In this document: positions 8,839-16,809 of the stretch, in pieces
Numbering within the stretch: the first letter of the stretch is position 1
How the letters are laid out: each line of letters begins with the position of its first letter
Source of the DNA: Dyadobacter linearis
GTDB lineage: Bacteria; Bacteroidota; Bacteroidia; Cytophagales; Spirosomataceae
Length of the DNA stretch: 64,000 bases
Reading direction: 5' to 3'
Assembly: GCF_907165045.1 (NCBI RefSeq)
Contig: NZ_CAJRAU010000001.1
Span: 930,001 to 994,000, forward strand
Notes under the pieces: model-generated
What the model was told of the DNA's origin: nothing
Databases searched by the model: none
Seen by the model: only the letters and a program-made list of their open reading frames with translations
Program-made: the position numbers and the translations under genes

Positions 8839-10071
8839 TTATTTGAAAAGCGGATTATTAAAGAATAGTTCTTTGGAATTAATTATCGCCAGACCGAAAA
8901 TGACCAGCAGCCCGATTCCCGCCACAATTTTTACGAGCGGACTGTTGACCTTATCGCCCATGATCTGCTTATCATTTCCCACCATATAAATAGCAGTACC
9001 GATAAAAGGTACTACGAAAATGGTAACACTCTGCGCAAAAACGATCAGTTCGAGTGGCAGCTTGCCGAAACGTACCGCCACCAATGCACCTATTACCATT
9101 ACAAGTGCAACGAGGTAACGTACTGATTTTGAGCTAAAATTACTACCCAAACCGAGCGCGTCGCCCAGCAAAGTGCCACCCACGGATGCATTACCGATCA
9201 GTGAAGAGAAGCCTGCACCGAACAACCCTATAAGAAATAATGTCGATGCGTTTTCACCAAATATCGGTTCAAGTGCTTTGGCCATATCCGTCGCTGAATT
9301 CACGGCAATGCCTTTCGGGTTCAGGATTGCGGCGGCGCAAATGATGACGATGGCGCACATCACGCCCAAAATGATAATTCCGGTTGTACTATCGTTTTTC
9401 GCCTGGCGCAATGCAGGATTCATGCGGATCCGTTCCTGAATCAGGTACGATTGGTATAATGCACCGACAATGGAAAAGCACGATGCGACAAAAGCGATGA
9501 TCAGCCCCTGCGAGCCTTCCGGGATTGCGGGCGTGGTAAAGCCTTTAACAATTTTGACCGGATCGGGCGAAGCCCAGAAAAACGTGGTAATGAATGAAAA
9601 CAGCATGACAAAAATCAGCACGATCATTGTCCGCTCCAACACAGAATAGAAGCTTCTGAAAAACAACAAACTGATCCCGACCGCATTAAAAAATATAATC
9701 CACGGAACGGGAGAAGTATGGTACAGCTCCCCCACCGCAATGCCAACACCCACCGAATTCCCCGCCTGAAACGAAGTAGTCACCAGAAATACGCCCAGTC
9801 CCATTGCCACCGAAGCCGGCTTTCCCCACTTTTGCTTCACGGAAGCCAGCAGCGACTGATTCGTCGCTACTCCGATGCGTGTAGACATCGCCGTGAATAC
9901 AGCCATGAAAACGATCGCAATAATCACCACCCACAAAAGCGAGTAACCGTAAACCGCGCCAATCTTCGAAGTGATCGTCAGCTTACTCGGCCCGAAAACC
10001 AATGCGGCGGTGATCATTCCGGGGCCAAGTGATTTGAGCCACCTGAGGATTTTGTCTTTCGGATCTTCCAA
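8839..10071 (-). CDS. Nramp-family transporter lacking the metal-binding motifs
   Basis: A 410-residue integral membrane protein with about eleven hydrophobic segments and the Nramp opening SLGPGMITAALVFGP. In metal-transporting Nramp proteins TM1 carries DPGN. Here the equivalent stretch is GPSK (27-30). The TM6 metal motif MPH is also absent, the region reading GALYQSYL. Both halves of the divalent-metal site are therefore gone. The gene heads an operon of sugar-type enzymes under a putative LacI operator, which suggests an organic substrate such as a sugar acid. That substrate is inference. A non-manganese metal relative, such as the magnesium-type NRMT branch, is the alternative. Confidence 0.85.
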   Translation of the reverse strand: MEDPKDKILRWLKSLGPGMITAALVFGPSKLTITSKIGAVYGYSLLWVVIIAIVFMAVFTAMSTRIGVATNQSLLASVKQKWGKPASVAMGLGVFLVTTSFQAGNSVGVGIAVGELYHTSPVPWIIFFNAVGISLLFFRSFYSVLERTMIVLIFVMLFSFITTFFWASPDPVKIVKGFTTPAIPEGSQGLIIAFVASCFSIVGALYQSYLIQERIRMNPALRQAKNDSTTGIIILGVMCAIVIICAAAILNPKGIAVNSATDMAKALEPIFGENASTLFLIGLFGAGFSSLIGNASVGGTLLGDALGLGSNFSSKSVRYLVALVMVIGALVAVRFGKLPLELIVFAQSVTIFVVPFIGTAIYMVGNDKQIMGDKVNSPLVKIVAGIGLLVIFGLAIINSKELFFNNPLFK

Positions 10072-10115
10072 GATAAAATGTGTTTTAAGGGTCAGGTAAA
10101 AGGGCGTTGATGCAA

Positions 10116-10137
10116 TTTACGGGCACGTGCCCGTAAA
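10116..10137. promoter_or_regulatory. 22-bp perfect palindrome, putative LacI-family operator of the transporter operon
   Basis: The bases 10116-10137 form a perfect 22-bp palindrome, with half-site TTTACGGGCAC joined at a central CG. It lies 45-66 bp upstream of the transporter start, between that gene and the LacI-type regulator gene. Its inner 14 bases recur at 5206-5219 before susC. Position and symmetry fit an operator; binding by the neighbouring regulator is inferred. Confidence 0.85.
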
Positions 10138-10259
10138 GGTAGAAAAGAATTTCAAAATTCTAGTTTTGCCCGATTTATTTGTAGAAAATTCTGTGAAATT
10201 ATTTATCAGTACCGGATTCTAACGCAAATAGAGGTGAATGCACAAGAAATGCAGGAATG

Positions 10260-11318
10260 CTAATTGTGGTAGAATTCGTAGTTTTCCTTTGTAACAATAT
10301 CAATGGGCATGTAGCTCAGCTTGCTCACCTGCGCATTCACCACGAGTGTCTGGTAAAGCGCCATGATCCCGCGGTAACCCTGGTCTTCGGGCCGGTGACA
10401 GATCAGGAAATCGATCACGTTGTTTTCAAGATAGGCGACATTTTCCGATATAAAGTCAAAGCCGATCAGCGATACGTGTGTCCGGTGACTGTTTTTCAAA
10501 AAAGAAGCAACTGTATGCACGCGAGAGTTGGTCACAAAAGCAGCGCCGATATCTTTATTTAAATGAAAAACATAAGTAAGGTGCCGGGCAACGGACTGGT
10601 AGTCTGTTTCACGAATATCAATGCGAACGATCTCACCGGACTGACCACGATCCTGGAAGTAGCTTCTGAAACCCTCTTCTATTTTTTGATAATTAAAATT
10701 GTCGATCTCTTTGGAGATATTAATGATCAGGATCTTCTTGTCGCGTTCCAGCCGGTAAGTCAGCAGCTTCGCACCGACGTAGCCACTTTTGAAAAGGTGG
10801 GGGCCAATATAAGAAAGGCTGTGAAGTTCGGGGATATTGGAGTCGATAAATACGAACGGGATCTTCCGAAGTTCACATTCGGCGGCAAATTTCGTTGTTT
10901 CTTCAATATAAGAAGGCGAAATCAGCACACCCTGAAAATCTCCGCGTAATACCTCTGCGATTTTTCCCGAAAAAGAATCTTTGTCATTGAGATCAAAAAA
11001 GAAGACCTGCGTGCTGACACCATATTGCTTGATCTCCGCCTCTGCTCTTCTAACTCCCCGCAGCGGCGCCTCCCAAAAGTCGGTTTCTTCCGACACACTC
11101 GGGATCACGATCGCAATACTGATGATTTTTTTGGAAGCCAGCCGGCTTGCGAGCAGATTGGGCTGATAGTCCAGCTCCTTGATGATTTCGTTGATCCGCT
11201 TCTTGGTTTTTTCAGAAACGCCGGTGCGATTATGCAGTACGCGGTCCACAGTCGCGGTGGAAACGTTGGCACGACGGGCTATTTCTTTTACTCCTTGAGA
11301 GGTATTCTCCTTTTTCAT
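10260..11318 (-). CDS. LacI-family transcriptional regulator
   Basis: A 352-residue protein. Its N-terminal LacI helix-turn-helix (about 9-55) contains VKEIARRANVSTATVDRVL and the hinge-helix segment LASRLASKK, followed by a periplasmic-binding-protein-like sensor domain (about 60-345). LacI-type regulators with this sensor respond to sugars or sugar derivatives. The gene is on the same strand as the transporter operon and ends 188 bp before its start. The gap contains a 22-bp palindrome that fits a LacI operator. It most likely controls that operon and the susC/susD pair. No copy of the palindrome is seen before its own start, so autoregulation is not supported. Confidence 0.93.
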   Translation of the reverse strand: MKKENTSQGVKEIARRANVSTATVDRVLHNRTGVSEKTKKRINEIIKELDYQPNLLASRLASKKIISIAIVIPSVSEETDFWEAPLRGVRRAEAEIKQYGVSTQVFFFDLNDKDSFSGKIAEVLRGDFQGVLISPSYIEETTKFAAECELRKIPFVFIDSNIPELHSLSYIGPHLFKSGYVGAKLLTYRLERDKKILIINISKEIDNFNYQKIEEGFRSYFQDRGQSGEIVRIDIRETDYQSVARHLTYVFHLNKDIGAAFVTNSRVHTVASFLKNSHRTHVSLIGFDFISENVAYLENNVIDFLICHRPEDQGYRGIMALYQTLVVNAQVSKLSYMPIDIVTKENYEFYHN

Positions 11319-11485
11319 TCGGGGCCTTCGTTTCGGTACCTTTCAGTATGTGTCACTATAAAACCGGAGGGTAAATATAGTCTGCTAAGTGATAACTGCC
11401 CACATTCTGCTGGATAATATTGGCAATAGCTTTGTTCGGTAACCTACATGGCAAGCCTGTAAATTATCCGAAAACTTCCCGAGGG

Positions 11486-11497
11486 ATTTATATAAAT
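11486..11497. promoter_or_regulatory. 12-bp AT palindrome before the XRE/MntA/HepT operon
   Basis: The sequence ATTTATATAAAT is a perfect palindrome 25 bp upstream of the XRE start codon. It could be the autoregulatory site of the operon or part of the core promoter. AT-rich palindromes of this size arise by chance, so confidence is low. Nothing else stands out in the divergent gap 11319-11522. Confidence 0.35.
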
Positions 11498-11522
11498 TGC
11501 CTTTTCAAAAACAGCTTTCCGC

Positions 11523-11945
11523 ATGACATCCACTACCTCCAACCCCAACATCCACGAAGGCCGGAACCTGAAACGCTTCCGGGAGATGCTCGGAATTAAG
11601 CAGGATTTCCTCGCTTTCGAGCTAGGCGACGATTGGAACCAGCAGAAAATCTCTTTGCTCGAACAAAAAGAAAAGATCGATTCCGATATTTTGGAGCAGG
11701 TTTCGGCGATACTTAAAATCCCGGCTGAGGCGATTCGAAATTTTGATGAGGAGCAAGCGATTTATAACATATCCTGCAACTTTTCAGACAATGCAGTAAA
11801 TAACAATGGTTTAAATATTCAGCACATAAATCCGGTTGACAAAATCATTCAATTGCATGAAGAGAAACTTGCGTTGTATGAGCGAATGTTAAAAGAGAAG
11901 GATGATATGATGGCGCGATTAGAGAGGTTACTTGTGAGTAAATAA
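11523..11945 (+). CDS. XRE-type helix-turn-helix protein with C-terminal coiled coil
   Basis: A 140-residue protein. Residues 12-70 form a Cro/C1-type helix-turn-helix with KRFREMLGIKQDFLAFEL and a QQKISLLEQ recognition helix. Residues 72-100 are a polar linker rich in Asn, and residues 104-139 are a heptad-like helix that should dimerise. It ends 7 bp before the MntA-like gene and shares its direction, so it is probably the first gene of a three-gene toxin-antitoxin operon and may repress it. XRE proteins with this linker and coiled coil also occur away from toxin genes, so the link rests on position only. Confidence 0.8.
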   Translation: MTSTTSNPNIHEGRNLKRFREMLGIKQDFLAFELGDDWNQQKISLLEQKEKIDSDILEQVSAILKIPAEAIRNFDEEQAIYNISCNFSDNAVNNNGLNIQHINPVDKIIQLHEEKLALYERMLKEKDDMMARLERLLVSK

Positions 11946-11952
11946 ATCAGCA

Positions 11953-12255
11953 ATGGAAACGTTGGAAAAATATAAAGCCGCGATCATTAATCTTTGTAAA
12001 AGGCACAAAGTGAAGAGCCTGTATGCATTCGGCTCAGTTCTAACTGATAAGTTTGACGGAGAAAGCGACATTGATCTAATCGTAGATTTCACAAACATGG
12101 AGGTTGAGGAATATGCGGACAATTACTTTGACTTCAAATTCTCTTTGCAGGATATTTTCAAACGGCCGGTTGATCTTTTGGAAGAAAAGGCTATCAAAAA
12201 TCCTTATTTCCTTCAAAACTTAAACCAACAAAGGCAGCTCGTTTATGGACATTGA
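11953..12255 (+). CDS. mntA: MntA-like minimal nucleotidyltransferase antitoxin
   Basis: A 100-residue MNT-fold nucleotidyltransferase. The catalytic motif GS-x10-DxD is exact, with G27, S28, D39 and D41. In type VII toxin-antitoxin pairs MntA transfers AMP from ATP to a tyrosine of the HepT toxin and so neutralises it. The gene starts 7 bp after the XRE gene and overlaps the HepT-like gene by 11 bp, the usual antitoxin-first order with translational coupling. All the residues needed for AMP transfer appear to be present. The name rests on motif and pairing. Confidence 0.88.
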   Translation: METLEKYKAAIINLCKRHKVKSLYAFGSVLTDKFDGESDIDLIVDFTNMEVEEYADNYFDFKFSLQDIFKRPVDLLEEKAIKNPYFLQNLNQQRQLVYGH

Positions 12256-12583
12256 GATCAAAACGTGGCTGTTTGATATGCTGAATGCGATTTCCGAAAT
12301 CGAGAGTTTCGTCGCAGATCGTCCATTGCTCTTTGCTAACTATCAAGCCGATTTGCGAACTAAACGCGCGGTTGAAAGAAACGTAGAAATCATCGGTGAG
12401 GCGATGAATCGAATCATGAAGAAGGATACCAGCATTCATATTACCAATTCAAGGAAGCTTGTTGATGTTCGGAACCGGATTATCCATGGGTATGATTCGG
12501 TTTCCGATGAAGTGATCTGGGGAATTGTAGTTAAACATATTCCGATTTTGCGGGCAGAGATTGAGGCTCTGCTTGGAAACTAG
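12245..12583 (+). CDS. hepT: HepT-like (DUF86) toxin
   Basis: A 112-residue all-helical HEPN-fold protein of the HepT/DUF86 family. The ribonuclease motif R-x4-H-x-Y is present as R76, H81 and Y83 within RNRIIHGY, and Y83 is the residue expected to be AMPylated by the partner. HepT toxins cleave RNA and are silenced by MntA. The start overlaps the end of mntA by 11 bp. The length is close to the family norm, and I see no truncation or lost catalytic residue, so the pair should be functional. Confidence 0.88.
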   Translation: MDIEIKTWLFDMLNAISEIESFVADRPLLFANYQADLRTKRAVERNVEIIGEAMNRIMKKDTSIHITNSRKLVDVRNRIIHGYDSVSDEVIWGIVVKHIPILRAEIEALLGN

Positions 12584-12711
12584 GCTACCGGCGGCGCGTC
12601 ACACAAGGTAAGTTCAAGCGCGCTCTGCTCGATAGAATATCACAAAGCCAAGATTTATTTTTATTTTTAGATTAATTAATTGATCTTATCAAAAATAAAC
12701 TTCACGATAAT

Positions 12712-13086
12712 ATGAAAATGAAACGCTACATTCTTTTAATGGTGATCGCAGTCAGTGTTTGCTCGGTTGCAGCCCGGAATGCATTTATCGCCGACGATCT
12801 GATCGGTACATGGAAATACCAGATCAGCGACGTTCCGCCGGAATATGAAACCGGATTTTTAGTATTTGAACAAAAAGAAAATAAAACCGTCGGCTACGTC
12901 GAAGGGGGTGAAAAGAATGAGATGCAGGCATTAACAGTCGACCAGGGAAAGGTCACTTTTACGACAGAAAACGGGAGCGGCGTGTTCAAATACAGCTTTA
13001 TGCAAACAGGCGACACGCTCACCGGAATAATCGGCTCGCAATACGGGGATTTTCCGATCAAAGCGATCAGACAGCCGAAAAAGTAA
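12712..13086 (+). CDS. small secreted protein, lipocalin-like beta pattern
   Basis: A 124-residue protein with a signal peptide (about 1-22). The mature part has alternating short beta strands starting with LIGTWKYQI, the common opening of small lipocalin-like or fatty-acid-binding-like folds. It has the same length, architecture and strand order as the protein at 56708-57082 (FAGKWDILV opening), so the two look like distant paralogues. The function is unknown. It is transcribed alone, 128 bp after the toxin gene, and is convergent with the binding-protein gene, whose stop lies 14 bp away. Confidence 0.75.
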   Translation: MKMKRYILLMVIAVSVCSVAARNAFIADDLIGTWKYQISDVPPEYETGFLVFEQKENKTVGYVEGGEKNEMQALTVDQGKVTFTTENGSGVFKYSFMQTGDTLTGIIGSQYGDFPIKAIRQPKK

Positions 13087-13100
13087 CCCTGAGCCAGCCT

Positions 13101-14315
13101 TTAATTCGATTTCCCGACAAAACTCCACTGGTAATCATTACCTGATTTAACAATTCCCCAATAATCAAACGAGCCGCTGGCCCTGTCACCAAAAGTATCG
13201 AGCGTGGTAGGGCCGGTAGCGCCCGTATAAGCGTTGGCCTGGGAAACGAAGCTGCTTTTTAAAGTTTCAATATCGGCAGGAATTCCGCCTTCCGCTTCTA
13301 CCGTTCTGGCGATTACCCACATCGCGTCATAAACCGCTACGCCGAAAGCATCGGCGTCAATGCCGGATTTTGATTTGATTCTGGCGATCAAAGGCTCCCA
13401 GGTTGATTTATAAGCATCTGGTAATCCAAATGTTGGCGTGAAAAATTGCGTTGTCACTGCGAATGCTGCGGCTGCGGGGTCAGCAATTAACGCCGCACTC
13501 TGCGTTACACCGTCACCGCCATACCAGCGAACGGAACTCAATACCGGATCAGCTGCTGCTTTCTTGAAAAGCGCCACGCATTCGTCAAATGACGCCAGGT
13601 ACACACCCACGCCGGCTTTTCCATATTTGGAAGTCAATGCATTGATCTCTGTTTTGATGGCAGCAATTGATTCTGAAAAGTCTGATTCCGTCACACTGTA
13701 AGGATTGAGCGACCTGGTTTCGCCGCCCGCGCCGGTGAAGAATTCCCCTGTTGCATTTTGCAGACCCTTATTACCCGCATCGTCACGCGCGATGGTCACA
13801 AGCCCTTTTATTCCCTGCGAATAGATCGTTTTCGCAACAGCTGCGCCTTCGATTTTATCGGCCGGACAAAACCTGAAAACCCGGTCGCCTGCAATGGCCA
13901 GACTTCCGGCAGTACTGCCCTGACTGATCACAATAGCGTTTTTTGTAGCAGATCTTGGCAGAATAGCCGCCAGCTCCGCACTCGACTGCGGGCCGATGAA
14001 AAACCGCGCTCCTGTCAAAGAATCGAACGCCGCGGCCGCATTGCCCGGGATCAGCCTGGTATCAAAAGTATTTACCGAGAACCTATATGTACTTCCCTTT
14101 TTTTCGAGGTAGGCGTTAATATCTTCTTCTGCAATGATCATTGCGGCCTGCGAAGTCATTCCCAGCGACGACCAGTTTCCTGTGAGCGAATACAGGCCGT
14201 CGACCATGATATAGGAAGTGATTTCGTGATCTTTGATACAACCTTGCAGGAATATTATTGAAAGCAATAATGTGCCAAAGAACAGGCGGGATTTTTGTAA
14301 AAATGAGGGTAGCAT
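13101..14315 (-). CDS. orphan Leu/Ile/Val-type ABC substrate-binding lipoprotein
   Basis: A 404-residue protein with a lipoprotein signal (FLQGC, Cys about 26) and a type I periplasmic-binding fold of the branched-chain amino-acid family. The segments LTGNWSSLGMTSQAAMIIAEEDIN and IGPQSSAELAAILP mark the N-lobe, and ADAFGVAVYDAMWVIA lies in the C-lobe. Such proteins bind a small ligand and usually feed LivHMGF-type ABC permeases, but no permease or ATPase gene is nearby. It may be a sensor or scavenging protein. It lies 110 bp downstream of the GH31 gene on the same strand and could be a late part of that operon. Confidence 0.82.
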   Translation of the reverse strand: MLPSFLQKSRLFFGTLLLSIIFLQGCIKDHEITSYIMVDGLYSLTGNWSSLGMTSQAAMIIAEEDINAYLEKKGSTYRFSVNTFDTRLIPGNAAAAFDSLTGARFFIGPQSSAELAAILPRSATKNAIVISQGSTAGSLAIAGDRVFRFCPADKIEGAAVAKTIYSQGIKGLVTIARDDAGNKGLQNATGEFFTGAGGETRSLNPYSVTESDFSESIAAIKTEINALTSKYGKAGVGVYLASFDECVALFKKAAADPVLSSVRWYGGDGVTQSAALIADPAAAAFAVTTQFFTPTFGLPDAYKSTWEPLIARIKSKSGIDADAFGVAVYDAMWVIARTVEAEGGIPADIETLKSSFVSQANAYTGATGPTTLDTFGDRASGSFDYWGIVKSGNDYQWSFVGKSN

Positions 14316-14425
14316 ACAATGAGGAAAGTGATTGAATATGTGCTGATAAGTAGACGCAGAGATACATCTACTATCGCAATTTCAGGGTTAATCCTGCAAA
14401 CTAATTCTAACCTCCCAATTGTCCG

Positions 14426-16795
14426 CTATCTCACCTGGTTACCCAGCACTAGCTTCCCGCCTTTTTTCACTATCCTGACATCCTTTACCTCATTTTCGCC
14501 TGGTAAAAAGAGCTTTATGCTCGTTTTGTTTTTGTCTGAGTTAAAATCTACCAGCTCAATATTTTTCCAGTCGATCTGATCGGTTGATTGCGCTACTTTC
14601 ACGTGGGGCAATACCGCGCCTTCTCGCACGAGCATTACTACCTCCAACGCCCCGGCTGCTATCTCGTGCCAGCCGCTTTCGTACACTTTGCGGGTCTGGT
14701 AATCCACCCATTTTCCTTTTGGCAAATACACCTGCCGACTTTTCACATTCTCAAAAAGCGGCGCAACCAGTATCTCCGAGCCGAACATATATTGGTTATC
14801 CACCAGCCACGCGCCCGGATCTTCCGGGAAATCCAACAGCAATGCCCGAACCATAGGCAACCCTTTTTCCGAAGCCAGTTTCGATTCGGTGTAAATGTAT
14901 GGCATCAGCTTGTACTTCATTTCAACTGCCTTTCTAAAATAGTTTTGAAAATCTTCGCCGTATTCCCAGGGCTCTTTCGGCGCCTGTCCGTGCGTGCGGG
15001 TGTGTGAAGAAAGCAAGCCCATTGGTAACCAGCGGCGGTACAGATCTTCCGGCGTTTTCATCGTAAATCCGCCAATATCGTGGCTCCAAAAAGTAAAACC
15101 CGACATGCCGAGCGACAGCCCGCCGCGCAGCTGCGCTTCCATTCCCTTGTTGGTCGTTTCCGCGTCACCACCCCAGTGGATCGGGTACCGCTGGCTGCCC
15201 GCCCAAGTGCTGCGCGCCCAGATGATGTTATCTCCGGTCAGCTTTTTCGTCAGCTCGGACACGATTTTATTGTATCGTAATGGATATAGATTGTGTTCAT
15301 AAAAGCCCGTGCGACCCGATGCATACACGCCGGAAAGTGGCGCAGCTTCACCAAAATCCACCTTAATAGCGCCAACACCCATTTTCAGCAGCCCGGAAAT
15401 TTTATCTTCATACCACTTAATTGTATTCGGATTGGAAAAATCAAGCACCGCATCTTCATAAGGAATCGTACCATTTGCATTCTTCACGGCCAGCCCTTTT
15501 TCCACAATTTCAGGGTAGAGGCTGTTTTTTGGAACAAAATAAGGCAGCTGCCAAAGCGACGTGCGGAAACCCTGCTTTTTGAGGTCGGCGATCATTCCTT
15601 CGGGATCTTTGAAGCGGCTTGGCGCGAAGCGGTAGTCGCAGCGCCAGTCGGTCTCAAACCAGCCGGTATCGAAATGAATCACGTCGGAAGGAATGCGGTT
15701 TTCACGCAGTTTGGCCGCAACATTCCGTCCATCCTGCTCAGAAAAATAGGTAATGCGGCTCATCCACAATCCAAAAGACCACAAAGGCGGCATCGAGGCT
15801 TTGCCGGTCAGATTGGTGTATTCATCCAGAATATCTTTCGGTTTACCCAAAAACACAAAAAGGTCCAGGTTCTCGTCGCCGATCTGCATTGCATTCGACT
15901 CACCATAAGTAGCTCCGAAATCGCAGGTAATAGGCGAAGTGGTGTGCATAAACATCCCGTAACCGCGCGAGCTCATGTAAAACGGAATAGGCTTGTACAT
16001 CGTTTGGGTTTCCACACCATTCGGATCGTGGGTCCATAACACAACTTTCTGCCCGTTCTTGTCAAGCCGCGTAAATGACTCGCCGCAGCCGAATATCTTT
16101 TCATCCGGCGAAATAGAAAATACCGCAGCGACGCTCCGCGAATAGTCCGAAGCCCGGCGAACAAATGAAAACGGCAAAGTGGGCGTGTAAGAAGATCTTC
16201 CATCCGCCTGCCCGCGTGTCTGCGTCAAAATCTTGCCAGCTGCGTCACGAATCAGGATCTTCCAAGGATTTTCGTAAACAGTAACAGATCCGTGTACATT
16301 CGTGTATTCGTGGCCCCCACTAACTTTTTTATATTTCCAGGAAGCATCTTTAACGGGCTCCTTCATAAGCATTAGCGAAAGCTCACCGGAAGGCCCCTGA
16401 GCGCCTGTATTCGCACGAATGCGCACCGTGCGCGGCGAAGTAAACTCAACCGAAAACGGCAAAACGGGATCCTGCGCGTATTCAATGGATGGAAATTCAT
16501 TACTGTACGAACGCTTGTAGCTCAGCATTGAATTATCAAAATTATGCGCCGAAAAAGGCTCGTGCCGTTTCCATTTGATCTTCCCCTGGCCAGTCGCAGG
16601 ATCAAATGCAGCCAGACTATCCGCAAAGAAAATGGTATTGGAAAAATCCCGGAAATCGCCGCTGATATCTACCGGATCGTTCACGAGTTTACTCTGCTGG
16701 GCGACCGCCCGAAACCCGGACACGCTCAGGTTCAGCAACAATACAAGGGCAATTGTTTTTCGTAAAAATGGAAAGGTATTCATCATGGAGTGCAA
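14426..16795 (-). CDS. GH31 family glycoside hydrolase, probable alpha-xylosidase
   Basis: A 789-residue protein with an N-terminal signal peptide, an N-terminal beta-sandwich (about 40-330) and the GH31 TIM barrel. The catalytic nucleophile is D480 in GAIKVDFGE and the acid/base is D544 in HWGGDAE. The barrel opening PPLWSFGLWMSR and the nucleophile context KVDFGE resemble alpha-xylosidases of the YicI/XylS type rather than alpha-glucosidases. Alpha-xylosidase removes the xylose side chains of xyloglucan oligosaccharides in the periplasm. The gene starts 14 bp after the GH44 gene, which fits stepwise xyloglucan breakdown. The xylosidase specificity is inferred from motif and context. Confidence 0.88.
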   Translation of the reverse strand: MHSMMNTFPFLRKTIALVLLLNLSVSGFRAVAQQSKLVNDPVDISGDFRDFSNTIFFADSLAAFDPATGQGKIKWKRHEPFSAHNFDNSMLSYKRSYSNEFPSIEYAQDPVLPFSVEFTSPRTVRIRANTGAQGPSGELSLMLMKEPVKDASWKYKKVSGGHEYTNVHGSVTVYENPWKILIRDAAGKILTQTRGQADGRSSYTPTLPFSFVRRASDYSRSVAAVFSISPDEKIFGCGESFTRLDKNGQKVVLWTHDPNGVETQTMYKPIPFYMSSRGYGMFMHTTSPITCDFGATYGESNAMQIGDENLDLFVFLGKPKDILDEYTNLTGKASMPPLWSFGLWMSRITYFSEQDGRNVAAKLRENRIPSDVIHFDTGWFETDWRCDYRFAPSRFKDPEGMIADLKKQGFRTSLWQLPYFVPKNSLYPEIVEKGLAVKNANGTIPYEDAVLDFSNPNTIKWYEDKISGLLKMGVGAIKVDFGEAAPLSGVYASGRTGFYEHNLYPLRYNKIVSELTKKLTGDNIIWARSTWAGSQRYPIHWGGDAETTNKGMEAQLRGGLSLGMSGFTFWSHDIGGFTMKTPEDLYRRWLPMGLLSSHTRTHGQAPKEPWEYGEDFQNYFRKAVEMKYKLMPYIYTESKLASEKGLPMVRALLLDFPEDPGAWLVDNQYMFGSEILVAPLFENVKSRQVYLPKGKWVDYQTRKVYESGWHEIAAGALEVVMLVREGAVLPHVKVAQSTDQIDWKNIELVDFNSDKNKTSIKLFLPGENEVKDVRIVKKGGKLVLGNQVR

Positions 16796-16809
16796 TGTGA
16801 CGCCCGATA

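Noticed and set aside
15293..16039. 248-residue plus-strand open frame inside the GH31 gene
   Set aside because: Antisense to conserved catalytic barrel codons; composition typical of a shadow frame.
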